The notes beneath the pieces were generated by a model. That model did no database searches. It was not told the DNA's origin and was given only the letters and a program-made list of their open reading frames with translations. From contig JAHRHY010000011.1 of the NCBI GenBank assembly GCA_019671135.1, forward strand, positions 1,550,001 through 1,614,000: DNA of 64,000 bases, read 5' to 3'. The stretch comes from Linnemannia hyalina (lineage: Eukaryota > Mortierellomycota > Mortierellomycetes > Mortierellales > Mortierellaceae). This document shows, in pieces, positions 23,464 to 34,866 of the stretch. Made by a program: the position numbers and the translations under genes. Position 1 is the stretch's first letter. Each line of letters opens with the position of its first letter.

Positions 23464-26400
23464 TCAATGTGCAGTTGCTATTGCCGCCACAGGTACGGCA
23501 GTGACGGCAGTCGTACTTCTACCACGCCGTGTCTGCCCTCCTCCTCGTCCTGCTTGCCCAAGCTTAAACTTCATATCTGCACGCACATCCTCCAAAGACT
23601 GGCGATAGATATTGATACATTGTTGTTTGATCCGCTCGATCTCCTTTTGGTAGCGCGTGTGTTGCTCTGCGAGGCATTGCTGTAATGACCTGTCCTTTTC
23701 CTTCTCCTTCTTCTTCTCCTTGCCCTTCTCCTTGGTGTCGACGGTGTTGTTGGTCTTGGTCTTGGTCTTGGTTGGTGGTGAGGAGGTAGTTGTGGTAGTG
23801 GTGAGTGGTATATGCTTTTGGGGACTAGATATGGCGGTGGTCGTCACGCTGATTGGGGTGGATATCGAGACCGAGGCTGGTGGTTTCTCAGATACTGAGG
23901 GAACACGAGGGTTTGTTGCTAGTGGCGGTGGTGGTGTCACGGCTGCTGTCGTTGGAGTGCCGGTGATCTTTGAGAGGACAATCTGCCGGAAAGGCATTGG
24001 TGGAAGTGCGGGTGCAACGACGGTATGCCCACTGCTAGCGCTACTACTATCGCTATACCGCTTCCATGCCCGTCGAGAGTTCAAGTCCTCGAGTTGTTCT
24101 GTCTCATGGATTCGGACCAAGTGTTCTTCTGTCAGAGCGACGTGTCGTCCATGCGTGGTGGCAGTGCCGGTGTATCGACTGTGGGTCGTTCGGAACGGTG
24201 CAGGTGTCTTTGCAGACTCCTCCTGTTGAAGTCCTTCTCCTGCTGGGTACGGCATAGAGGACGCCTTGTAGGGGTCGTGGGGAGTTGTGGTCGTGGGTGT
24301 TGTTACAGCGGTGGCGTTTGCGAAGATGGAAAGGGCTGATTGGAGCTGTTTGAGGAGGGATATACACTTCTGACCACGTGGGGAGGTGCATTGTCTGGTT
24401 GCTGTTGTTGTGCTTGGTTTGGGTGGGGAGTTGTCTTGTGAGGATGGAGTGGGGAGAGGGATAGGGAAAGGATGGGGTACAGCTGTTGTGGGCGTAAGGT
24501 CGTGATCGTAGAGGTTGCCTTTAGTAATAGCAGTGGTGGCAGTGTTGATAGTCGAAGGTCGACGACACTTAAAAGCCCCAACAGCCTGCAACTGTATAAC
24601 ACCGCCATTATCTTTACCGCCAGCAAGGTCAGACACCATAGGACCCAACTCATTCTCAATAAAGAGACACAACACCGAAAGATCATCCCTTTGGTCTTGC
24701 TCCGCATCAAGTCGTTCACGCTGTAATCCTCGGATGGTGGTCCGAAGGTCCTTGTTGGCTGCTTGGGTTTGGGAGAGTTGTTCTTGGAGTGCCTCGAGAC
24801 GTTTGCCTTCATCGCGCTGGCGTTTCCGCACAGTCTCATCGTAGAATCGTTTTGTGCGTTTCTATGGTGGAAGAAGTCGATATTGATATCAGGTTGGACC
24901 TTACAAGATAGCCTTATTTCAAACGCATTAAGGACCAGTTGTTACCTTGGTATCATGGATTTGGTGGTCGTATTCCTCCTTGACGTGCCGCAAGGCACAA
25001 TCATGTTCTACAACCATGCGCTCTGAATCAAAAGCAAAATTAATAGTTACAACAGGTGTTAGAATGGTCGAACAGATGTCAGATGCGAGAAAAAAGTTGC
25101 GACGTATATGTTGTAGAGGTCCTTTACCGTTTCGCTCTTCACTTTCATGAAGTCTGGTCTGCAGTTCCACAGTCGAGTTATGCAGTTCTTGCAAGTCCTT
25201 CTCCAACTGTGCGATGACTTCCAAAAGCTCCTCCTCCCGACGCTGATGTGCCTCCTTCTCAAAGGATCCCGACGAGTACTCTTGATCTGGCGAGGCATAG
25301 CACGGGTGGTGCCGAGGCTGGTACCACGGTTGTTGAAAGTCTTGGAGATCCTCATCTCCAGAAGTCGACCGCTGGACACCCGAGGAGTCCCCGTTCATCA
25401 GACTGGCTCGCTGGCTCCCATTCAAGGAAGCAAGAAACGAAGACCGGATAGAACTGATAAGAGCCTTGTGGATATTCTGACTTGGTGTGTACCCACGCTG
25501 GAGACGTCGACTACAGACCTCAAAAACCTCCCTATCCTGCTCATTCCTCAAGTCTTGCCATGGTGTTGGTGCTTGACCTCCTGAGCCTGACTCGTTGTTG
25601 TCGCCGACCTTAGGAGAAAAGAGAGACATCGGATGGTCATATGGTTGATGTTGTTGCTTGCTCTGATTTCTCACTCCAGCCGAGCTCAGTTCAGAGACCC
25701 AAGACGCACGATCTGCGCTCTCGACGAACTCACCATCATCGGCTCTTCTTGCTGGGTGGCGTTGGTTGTTTGCGGGCGTGAATGACGTAGTAGAAGGGAA
25801 GTATAGGGGTGGTGGTTGTTGGGGCGAAGAAGGGTCATCGGAAATGACCTCCTGTTGATGGACGTAATTATTATCTAGGATAAGAGGATGGGATGCAGAT
25901 CTGTCTTGCATGTGAATGTAATTAGCAGTGCTATGCTGCCGGCCAAAGAGGTACATCTGTTGTTGGTGTTGTTTTCGTTCTTGACGCTGGTGGTAGTTAT
26001 GGTAAAGGTGGTGGTCAGTTGAGGGAGGATAATCCTGCACCGAAGGAAGAAAGCGGTCCTGAGCAGCCTCAGCGTCTGTCGACCAATACGCCTGTATATT
26101 ATTGCTGTCCAATTGACCCGCTGTTGTCGTTATGTGCGGAGACGGTCGATATGAGGAAAGACGGTGCAGGGGTGAGTCAGAGCTGGCAATGGCATCGACG
26201 GCCGCATCTGTTGTTGTTGCCGTCGTGGAAGGGAAGAGGCTGGGGTCGTATCGGTTCCGCCGTCTCCAGAATTGTTCCTCACTGTTGACGATTTGGCCAA
26301 GATCTAAAGGCGGTGTTGTACTCTCAAAGCCCCGTCCTCGGTCATCCTCTAACTGGTCGTCGTCGTCTTCCGTCATGAACTCTTGCTCATTACCACCACA

Positions 26401-27240
26401 GATATCACTACCGCCACCCATCACCTTTGCCCCCACATCCCTTGGAAGCGAACTCCACAGTTCGCGTGAAGTAAATGACTCGTCGTCATCTTCTCCTTCA
26501 ACGTCGTATTGGAGATCCAGGTTGGCTGTCGAAAGGGGTTGAATTTCAGGGTGAAGGACCTTATGAGGGAACTGGAAATGATTCTGGTGTGCTGTGGCAA
26601 TGAATGCAGCAGCGGCGTTACGAAGATAGGTGACGGATGTTGTCGAGGTTGATGATGCAGAATTTGTTCTTTTTCGGGTCAGTGCACCTGCTGCTGATGT
26701 TGCTGTTGCTGTTGCTGTTGCTGTTGCCGGCAGGGAATTGAAAGGAAGCTGCCGACGCCTCTGTTGTTGCTGCTGTTGTGGAGGTTGCTGGGTATCAAGT
26801 GTTGTGGGGTATAGGGCACCCTCTCCGTTACTGACAGTGATGGGACCGGGCTGAAGTGCATGTGGTATGGACAGCCAAGGGTTGCTTGGGGCTGTTGTCG
26901 TCGACTCGGTTTGTGAACCATTAATGCCGTTGTCGTTGGGCAAGGTGTAAATATGCTTCCTCGTTACTGGAACTCGTGGAATCGTACTTCCAGACTGCTG
27001 CTGCTGTTGTTGAACTACATCATTGAAGATGTGCAGTCGTTTAGTAGAAGGTTGGTGAGGGACAGCCAGTGTTAGTGGTGTAACGGCCGCCTGGTTGTTG
27101 TTGCTATTTACCCCAACCACTCCCCTCGTGTTCGACGAGGACGACGTGTGGTGTCGCGTCAATGTCGTACCGTCACCGCGAAGAAATTGGTTTGTCGTAT
27201 GAGCGTGTGCGTTCGAGGGAAGGAATGCAGGCTCACTCAT
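23464..27240 (-). CDS. Large low-complexity protein with coiled coil, unknown function
   Basis: Three exons: 27240-25128, 25022-24946, 24861-23464. They sum to 3588 nt, or 1195 residues. It starts MSEPAFLPSNAHAH. Residues 1-~560 are disordered, with Gln, Ser/Thr and Asn runs (QQQQQ in several places, an ATATATAT-like Ala/Thr stretch). A conserved-looking helix NIHKALISSIRSSFLASL follows near 600. From about residue 660 to 810, spanning both introns, comes a heptad-rich coiled coil (EEELLEVIAQLEKDLQELH, EEYDHQIHDTK, RLEALQEQLSQTQAANKDL). After a Pro/Thr-rich linker a second basic coiled-coil segment (KEKDRSLQQCLAEQ, ERIKQQCINIYRQSLEDV) precedes an Arg/Gly end. This arrangement is typical of cytoskeletal, polarity or centrosome-like scaffolds, but no family is recognised. 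Confidence 0.8.
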
Positions 27241-28391
27241 TGCGCGAAAAAATAAGAGTTGGGAGGAACACAGATGAATCAACGATTGGAATCGAGTTCT
27301 CTTGACAAGATCTCGTTGCGATTCAAAAGTGAATGGTGTAATGGGTGATTCTATGGAGAAGGAAAGGGGAAGGAGGAAAATAAGGATCTGGAGGTTGGTG
27401 GGAAAGGAAGTGCTATTTTCCTAAGGAGAGCGAGAGAGGGGGTGTGGGGCGAGCGAGAGAGAAGGGAGGAGTGAGAGAGGAGGAGAGTGAGAGAGAGGAA
27501 AAGGGAGAAGAAGCAAGGAGTAGAAAGGAAAGCAAACACCAAGGCACAATGGCAATTGGTAGGCAGGAGAGAGAAGGAAGGAAGGAAGGAAGGAAAAAAG
27601 AGGGAAAAATGAAGGGGGACACGATCAAAGGGAAGAGAAGTCAAGAGATGTGATATATGTGTGCGTGCGTGTCCAATGGTGATGGCAATGGCAATGGCAA
27701 TGGTAGGAGAAAGAATAGAGTATGCGGGAGAGTAACGATAGCAAGGGGTCGAGTGTCATCATCTCACTCTCAGGCCACTTTGTTTGCTGTAACTGTGCAT
27801 GGTATGGTTTCGTGTATGCAGTCACACTGGGCCACGATCAACGCGACCAAAGGAAAAGAGAGAGAGGGGTCTGACCGTCAGTCGTCAGGTTGACAGACGA
27901 GTTCTCTGTCGGTTTCAACTATCGGACCTGATGTTGTGCCCTGCTGGCCTCCCCTCCGACCTTGCAGAAAGAATGACCATCAATGTCTGGCAGGTGTCCT
28001 GCAACATAAAAAAGGATAGCACGGGCGTGTATACCCCCATAGTTTTCTCAACGCGACCCTTTGATCACTTTCTTGATTGACCTATCAAGAACGCGTATTA
28101 ACCCGCGTAAGACTAGCGCCAGGATGGCTCATCGATGTTTCGGATTCGCCCGCACTTTTGACGCCACCATTTTTCATTCATGCTTCTTTGATACCACCGC
28201 CCTTTGAACTGGGACGCGACTTTTTTTTTTATTTTGATTCTCTTTCAGTGAAACCGCAAAAAAATCTGCTCTTTTCTTCTCCAACCAACCAACAGGCATA
28301 CTTCTCTTAGTTATTTTAACAACTCACACTCTCTCACTTTCTTCACCTATTTACCTCCTATCCCACCTAATTTTAATCATTGCCTTCGCGT
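27241..28391. other. Divergent promoter region
   Basis: 1.15 kb between two divergent genes. 27420-27620 is almost pure purine on the + strand, hence pyrimidine-rich for the minus-strand gene, and includes a GGAA repeat at 27574-27596. 28200-28380 is T/C-rich for the + strand gene. No gene seen. Confidence 0.55.
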
Positions 28392-30290
28392 ATGTCGACT
28401 ACTTCAAAACGGGCGTCCATGTCCCAAGGGACGATAAGTACTCTGGCATTCACAACAAGTTTCCGACCCTCCACCGAGACCGAGGCAACTACCACTACGA
28501 CCACGTCTACTTCTGAACTTTATCCCTCGACAAGTACTTCGGAGATTATTTCACCAACTGCCTCCGATTCAACAACAACAACAACGCCTGACAGCACCGC
28601 GACCCCTATAACTTCTTCAACTACGTCAGAACCTTATACTCCACTCTCTTCGTCAACAATAACAACAACGACCGCCTCGTCGTCGACTACCACTTCCTAT
28701 TCGACCACTACCAGTTGGACATACACCCTTCCGACAACTATCCCGCCAACACCTACACCATCTAATGACTCAGACGCACTCTCGACCGGAGCCATCGTCG
28801 CGATTGTAGTCGCTAGTGTCGTCGGTATCGTTGCTCTAGTCCTCAGCACTTTTCTAATCGTGCGCCGTCGAAGACGCAACTCTGTGTACTATCAGAACAC
28901 ACCTCCAATGCAGGAGACTCGTACCAACAACTATGGCGGTGTTGGAGGAGGAGGAGGAGGAGGTCAAGTCAATAATAACACCAATGGCGCAGGACTGGGC
29001 ATCACCAGCAGTAACACCAATCCACCATATGGAGGAAACGACCATGGGATGTCGCATGATCAGATGAACGCCTCACCGCTGGGCAATGGTGGCGGTTTCT
29101 CGAGTCAATCGACTGGATTTGGTTACGACAACGGTGTCATTCCTGGAACAGCACTTGGCGCAGGAATGTATGGGTATGATGACGACTATCATTACCAGCA
29201 GCAAGCTGTGCATCAACATACGACCCAGCAACCTTTCTACCCTTTAAACAACAATCAGCCGCTCAGCTACACGCCACCCACAGAGCCGGATATTGCACCG
29301 GAGGATCGATATAATCCCGCGTATGGTTCTCGACGGGAACAGGAGGCTGCTTATATGGACTCTCAGCAGCAACAACTCTACTTGCAAAGCCAGCAACAAT
29401 TACAGCAACAGCAACAGTTACAGCATCAGCAACAACAGCAACGGCAAAGGCAGCAACAGTATTTAGCAGGTCAACTACCAATGTCGGAGCCCGTCATCCC
29501 ACCAAAAACAAACGAAACATTCGACACGCGACCTACAGGGATTGGCGACGGCAGTCAGGAGAGATACTGCCCCGACAACCGCTTCTCAGTCAACAGTCAG
29601 ACGTACCTCGAACAACTGCGACAAAGCTATCCACCTGCAACGATTGACCAAGAGCTCATGGGAATTCCCTCTGCAGATGGTAGCGCTGGGAATGATATTA
29701 TAAATAACAACGGAAGGACTGTGAGTCCTGGTCTAGTTTTCCCTCCTCTTCCTGCGCCTGTTCCTGTCCCGCTGATCTCATCTCATGTCGGAGCTGGGAG
29801 CGCAGGCAACATGATGGGCTCTGAAGACTATGCCTACCCAGAAAGCGATGCCCGTCGTGTCCTGCCAAACGATCGCCGGCCCAGTTCTTCCAGACCTATA
29901 TCGTCATCGACCGTAGTCACCCCCGCGGTAACAGTTCAAGCCGATGTCCAGGACCGGGGCCAGCATGTCGTCGACAATGACGCCACTGCTGTTGCCAATT
30001 CGACACAAGGCGAGCTCACGCCTCCTCAGCGATTCACGGAGGGAGAAAGAGGCAGTGCGACAGAGGGCAACAGCAACAACAGTGATAATGTTGGATCACC
30101 AAAACGGTCAAGCGTGTTGTCGCAGGCATCGTCAACGGCGTCGAATAGTCTGAACACCAAGCGACTTAACTCTCCACAAGTGATCCCATCGACTAATTCT
30201 CTACAGTTGGCCCCATCCCCTAAACGAGGACCTCAGATGCGGGATCCAGAGGAGGAGCCGACTGTTACTGTGATACGCAAGCCAATGTAG
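28392..30290 (+). CDS. Ser/Thr-rich single-pass membrane protein (sensor-like)
   Basis: Intronless, 632 residues from the first ATG at 28392. Residues 1-~125 are overwhelmingly Ser/Thr (a mucin-like, O-mannosylation-prone domain). Then comes a transmembrane helix at about 133-155 (GAIVAIVVASVVGIVALVL), immediately followed by IVRRRRR as a stop-transfer anchor. The ~470-residue cytosolic tail is Gly/Asn-rich, then Gln-rich (about 30 Gln around residues 325-360), and ends with Ser-rich basic patches (SPKRSSV, SPKRGPQ). No cleavable signal peptide is visible. The layout matches fungal cell-wall stress sensors of the Mid2/Wsc type in general form, but there is no WSC cysteine domain, so homology is not claimed. 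Its stop is only 222 bp from the Ypt1 ATG. Confidence 0.8.
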   Translation: MSTTSKRASMSQGTISTLAFTTSFRPSTETEATTTTTTSTSELYPSTSTSEIISPTASDSTTTTTPDSTATPITSSTTSEPYTPLSSSTITTTTASSSTTTSYSTTTSWTYTLPTTIPPTPTPSNDSDALSTGAIVAIVVASVVGIVALVLSTFLIVRRRRRNSVYYQNTPPMQETRTNNYGGVGGGGGGGQVNNNTNGAGLGITSSNTNPPYGGNDHGMSHDQMNASPLGNGGGFSSQSTGFGYDNGVIPGTALGAGMYGYDDDYHYQQQAVHQHTTQQPFYPLNNNQPLSYTPPTEPDIAPEDRYNPAYGSRREQEAAYMDSQQQQLYLQSQQQLQQQQQLQHQQQQQRQRQQQYLAGQLPMSEPVIPPKTNETFDTRPTGIGDGSQERYCPDNRFSVNSQTYLEQLRQSYPPATIDQELMGIPSADGSAGNDIINNNGRTVSPGLVFPPLPAPVPVPLISSHVGAGSAGNMMGSEDYAYPESDARRVLPNDRRPSSSRPISSSTVVTPAVTVQADVQDRGQHVVDNDATAVANSTQGELTPPQRFTEGERGSATEGNSNNSDNVGSPKRSSVLSQASSTASNSLNTKRLNSPQVIPSTNSLQLAPSPKRGPQMRDPEEEPTVTVIRKPM

Positions 30291-30512
30291 TTGTTAGCCT
30301 TGTTATGGATATAAAAAAGTAATGAAAGAGGAGTCACGTGTAAATCGACATCATTGGCACACCCAAAAGAAAAAGGACGACGGACCACCGTCGCCTTTCT
30401 TTTTTTTTTTTTTTCTTCTGTGCTCTCATCACACTCACTTCATCCTTTTCTTTTTCTTTCACCACTCCTCCCACTCACTCCCTCACTCCCTCACAACAAC
30501 AACACATCCACC

Positions 30513-32512
30513 ATGAACCCCGAATAGTAAGAACTCTCCCTCCAAACTTTCCACACTATTACAAGGAAACAAGCGACCAGTGTGGCCAGGTGTCGGCCAA
30601 CTGAGCCTCCCTCACTTCCTCCTTGGCAACAGCACGCACCCAGCGTGCAAAAATACTAGCACCCCTATTGTCACCCAAGGGCTGAACCGTATCGTTGAAC
30701 CCTCTGAATCAACTTTGTTCCCCGATAAACAGCACATACACCCCCCCCACCCAACAATTGACTTGACAGACGAAACAGTGAATAGAAGAACGAAGAAGAA
30801 AGAAGGACAATCCCAAGCAGGAGCAATAATGTTCCAATGAACCCTGACCGTACTATGCCCTTTATTTTCTCTTGTGTGGCGAAGAGACACACACATACAA
30901 GGACACACCACCTGCCTACGTATCCTCGCCAAGAAAGAACAAGAGGAGGAAAAAAAAAGGCGATGATGAGCCCTTTTTGCTACGTCGACATCGACAGAAT
31001 CACGCAACAAGGAAGAGCGCTGACAGTCTACTCTCCTTTTTCAATCTCATAGCGATTACCTCTTCAAGCTTCTGTTGATCGGCGACAGCGGTGTCGGAAA
31101 GTCTTGCCTTCTTCTTCGTTTTGCCGACGACACTTACACTGAGAGCTACATCTCCACTATCGGTGTCGATTTTGTAGGTGACTCTGACGACTTTTTTCAC
31201 TGTGGTGTCTGTCCTGCCACCAGGTGTAGCTTGTCCTGGGCGAATGCTGCGCGACAAAAGTGAAGCAACATACAAACAACAAATAGCAAGTGGTGACCCA
31301 CAGACACAAAAAGGGGCCCCTGACTAGTTTTTCTCTCTTTGTGGGCAAACAAGAAGTCCAGTCCAACTCGACTGCAGGGAGCTAAAGCAGAGCAGGCTGA
31401 CAGAGAGACAGGCCAGTAGACAGGGAGACAAGCCAAAACGGACAAACAGCGCACTTTCTGGACTGGACAAGTAGACAGGACTGCACTTAGGAAAGAACTT
31501 GCATGAGCAAGGACCATCGGCCAAGCTGGGAGCTCATCTTCGAAACACACACCGAGCAAAACGAGCCCAGCCTTTTTGTGCCTTCCCCTCACCAAGCCCA
31601 CATACACACCCCACATGAATCGCCTATGAGCATCGTTACTTATTTCTTTGTCGCCTTTTTTGCTATTACATAGAAAATCCGCACCATTGAGCTCGAGGGC
31701 AAGACCGTCAAGTTGCAAATCGTAAGTTGGACTTGACTTGCACCCCGACTCCAAGGAAACACCAGCGTGGTACCCGTCGCTGATGTCATAGTACTAACAC
31801 ATTACTCTTTTCTTTTTACTTCGGCGATTTTTTTATGCGGTCATCGGATACAGTGGGACACGTAAGAATCATTTCACGGCAGCAACCTCTGTTGATACTG
31901 TATACCTTGAAACAAACAAAGGTCGCCTACTAACCAGAGACCCAACTCTTTTTCAAAATACAGTGCTGGGCAGGAGCGTTTCCGCACCATTACCTCCTCG
32001 TACTACCGCGGTGCACACGGTATCATTGTCGTCTATGATGTGACAGACCAGGACACCTTCAACAACGTCAAGCAGTGGCTTGCGGAGATTGATCGTTACG
32101 CCTCGGAAGGCGTCAACAAGTTGTTGGTCGGAAACAAGAGTGACTTGACCAACAAGAAGGTTGTTGACTACACCGTCGCCAAGGTAACGAGTCGAATCGA
32201 TATGCAACGCGCAAAGCAGTTTCGGAAGAACAAGACCTTTTCTCTGCAACGGGCAATTGTGCTAATTACATTGCATGCTGTTCTTTGTGTGACATTTCAT
32301 TACTATAGGAATTCGCTGACCAGCTCACAATCCCTTTCTTGGAGACATCTGCCAAGAGCGCCACCAACGTCGAGCAGGCTTTCTTGACCATGGCCAAGCA
32401 AATCAAGGACCGTATGGGAGCTGCCAATGTTGATGCCTCGGGCCCCAGCAAGAGCATCAAGGTCGGATCTGGCCAGCAGTTGCCTGCCCAGACCGGCGGA
32501 GGATGCTGTTAA
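30513..32512 (+). CDS. ypt1: Rab1-type small GTPase Ypt1
   Basis: Six exons: 30513-30526, 31053-31173, 31674-31721, 31854-31861, 31964-32183, 32309-32512. They sum to 615 nt, or 204 residues (yeast Ypt1 has 206). Known role: ER-to-Golgi and intra-Golgi vesicle tethering, and autophagy initiation. Seen: N-terminus MNPEYDYLFK, P-loop GDSGVGKS (15-22), switch I with TIGVDF (40-45), switch II WDTAGQERF (62-70), NKSD in VGNKSDL, ETSAK, and the double-geranylgeranylation end GGGCC. The first exon codes only four full residues. The fourth exon is 8 nt long and encodes Trp62, Asp63 and two bases of Thr64. Introns 1 and 2 are about 500 nt, longer than most here. AATAAA at 32771-32776 follows. Confidence 0.96.
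31854..31861 (+). other. ypt1: 8-nt micro-exon of the Ypt1 gene
   Basis: Flanked by acceptor ATACAG and donor GTAAGA. It supplies codons for Trp-Asp and two bases of the Thr of the DTAGQ motif. Without it the G3 motif is missing and the frame is lost. Confidence 0.93.
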
Positions 32513-33507
32513 ATCCGTCTCTGTCATCATCGCTGCTTCTTTGACCCCCCTTTTTTGAGTGCGCGTGTGCTTGTGTTGTCCCCTCTTTGGCGAATACATA
32601 TGCATGTCGCTCACGTTGTTACCCAGGCCAAAACTTCATTCTCGACCTCTCCTCCCCTTCATCGGCCCCTAATCAATATTCTTTTGTGCATCATCGGGAC
32701 AAGAGGCTGTTCCTAGCTCTCTTAGTCTCCTTCATGCCTCAAGTCTCTCTTTTCTTTTCTCTTTCATACAAATAAAGTCATTTCACGCTAGTCTTTTCTA
32801 TCAATTGACGTGTTTGCTCAGCCATTGTATGGATATCATAGGTACGTCGGACGCTGCGCCGCATTATGAAAGCAGACACGAGACTTCGCACTTTAATCCT
32901 AGAGCGGTGCAGCCAAGTCGGGGAGGTCAAAAGGGCCAGAGATGCGAGAAATGTATTCGTGTCTGTGGTGTGTATGTTCCAGCAGCCGAAAGCAACGAGG
33001 AGAAGGCATGGTGGGAGACAAAGAAAAGAGTTGATTTTGTAGATCTGCGCAGCTGAAGCTGTTTGTTCTACCCCAAACCATGATCTTGACTGAGTTGGAT
33101 ACCATGATGAAGGTTTCTTTTGTATGTGTTTTGCGGCTCGGTCTTTGACAAGGACAAATCTTGGAATGAAGAGAGTACCAACGGGGTGCAACGAGCGTGC
33201 CCCAAATTCACAACAGCAAAAACAACAACACCAGCAAAGAGCAGACTCTTTCTGCACGCCACGCACAACTCGTGGAGAATGAGGAAGACCGAAGAGGCAA
33301 AACAAGGTTTTGCTTCCTTTACTTTCTAAACCAAACAAATCGAGAGCAATATTGCAAGGTGTGTTTCGTTTAAAAAGACCGAAGTTTGGACGCAAACCCT
33401 TCTTTCGAACTCTCGTTCTTTACCTTTTCACCTCTTTCTCCTCTCGCCTACTTTCTTTTCATCTCACCAGAAAAATATCTCACCTCCTTGCTAAAACAAG
33501 AACCAAC
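32513..33507. other. Ypt1 3' flank and promoter of the next gene
   Basis: Contains AATAAA at 32771-32776. 33400-33480 is T/C-rich ahead of the ATG at 33508. No gene recognised. Confidence 0.5.
32771..32776 (+). terminator. Polyadenylation signal AATAAA (Ypt1)
   Basis: Consensus hexamer about 260 bases after the stop codon, following a long T/C-rich 3' UTR. Confidence 0.5.
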
Positions 33508-34176
33508 ATGTCAGCACGATTCCTCGCTTCGCACCCAGATGTCACTTTGGCAGCCGCCCAGCGCATCGCCGCATTGGCTCCATACCTGACCCCTTCGGTG
33601 ACGATCAACCTCGGCTTGGGAGGGTACCATCTGATGATGGGTCTCTTACTTGGGGTCGTCAAGTACCAGCAGATCCATGCCTCCAAGACCTATACCGCGC
33701 ACCCTTACATCTCTACTGGTATGACTTATTGATGTAATGCGGTTAATTGGTTTGTCAGAACTGATCCCTGAGCCGAAATTCCGGAGGACATTTGTTCTAA
33801 CCATCCACCTGTACCTGAATATCACTCATCTCATCTCATACTAGCCCACCGCGCATCGCTGATGTATGGTTTCGCATCCGCCCAATTAGCAGGAATCGCC
33901 CTCCTCTCCTCTTACTCGGAACGCACAAACGTCTGGGCCACCATCGCCACTCAATCTTTCTTTGTCCAAGCCGTCCTCATGTACGCCGCACACGGGCTCC
34001 TGAGGGATACGACGAACCAACTTAAGCCCCCACATAGGGTTGGGGAGAAGCATGCGATCCCACCGTGGATGGTGAAGGGGTTCATGTGGTCGTTGATTGC
34101 GGCAGAGGTTGGGGGGTGTGGGGTTTTGATTGCTGGGATGGTCAAGACTTTTTTGAATGTGTTGCCCAGGGCTTAA
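33508..34176 (+). CDS. Small four-helix membrane protein, unknown
   Basis: Two exons, 33508-33718 and 33845-34176 (543 nt, 180 residues), with donor GTATGA and acceptor ACTAG. The start MSARFLASHPDV has context CAACATGT. Four hydrophobic segments are visible: SVTINLGLGGYHLMMGLLLG, SLMYGFASAQLAGIALL, IATQSFFVQAVLMYAAHGLL and GFMWSLIAAEVGGCGVLIAG. They are separated by short loops, including a basic one (NQLKPPHRVGEKH). No catalytic or transport motif is recognised. It could be an organelle membrane protein; no family assignment is made. Confidence 0.75.
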
Positions 34177-34866
34177 GTTTGAGGGCAATGCCCTGATCTT
34201 CCGTTTTTTCTTCTTTCTGAAGAATTATAATCGAATTCCTTCGTGTCCTTTCTATTTATTTATTTTTTTACTCCCATCCCTTCCCTTCCTTCCTACCTTT
34301 TCACCCTTTGTGTGCAGCGTTGAGTGTGCCGCACGGTTGAATATTGACAGCTTTGTGCTTTGCTTCAATGTGTCCTCGTCGCTTTTCCTTCTCGGCGTCA
34401 GCTATGGGAGTTGTCCCTTTTCTAATCTGACTCCCTACCCCTTCGTTCATTTTTCCACTCATGCCAGTGGTTGTAGTCATTCAATCAGTCAGCAGTAGCA
34501 GTTGCTGTAGTTGTCGCTTGTTGTTCTTGTTTTTGCGTGGCCGCATGGTCCAAATCATTTTCCATTTTCGTACGATGCTGCGTTCCAGCTCTTCAAAACG
34601 ACACCGACCCTATCATACCTATCAAGCTTTAACTTTTCTCTCTTCTTTGTTGAATAGACGCCATGTTTGTTCAAACAAAGCAAGTGGCGAAGTTAAAAAG
34701 AAGCGCGACCGAATAAATATAATTGATCGTGACATTTTTATCCTTCCTGATGTCGCATGAAAAAGTGCAAAGCCACCCCATAGATTTTTTTTTTTTGTTA
34801 AGACAAGCCTAACACAATGCATCTCTCAAACCACAACCCACACCCCCCACACACCAAGGAAACATC
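34177..34866. other. Intergenic
   Basis: 690 bases of T-rich 3' flank followed by a short promoter; a T-run lies near 34787-34797 shortly before the ATG at 34867. No gene seen. Confidence 0.5.
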
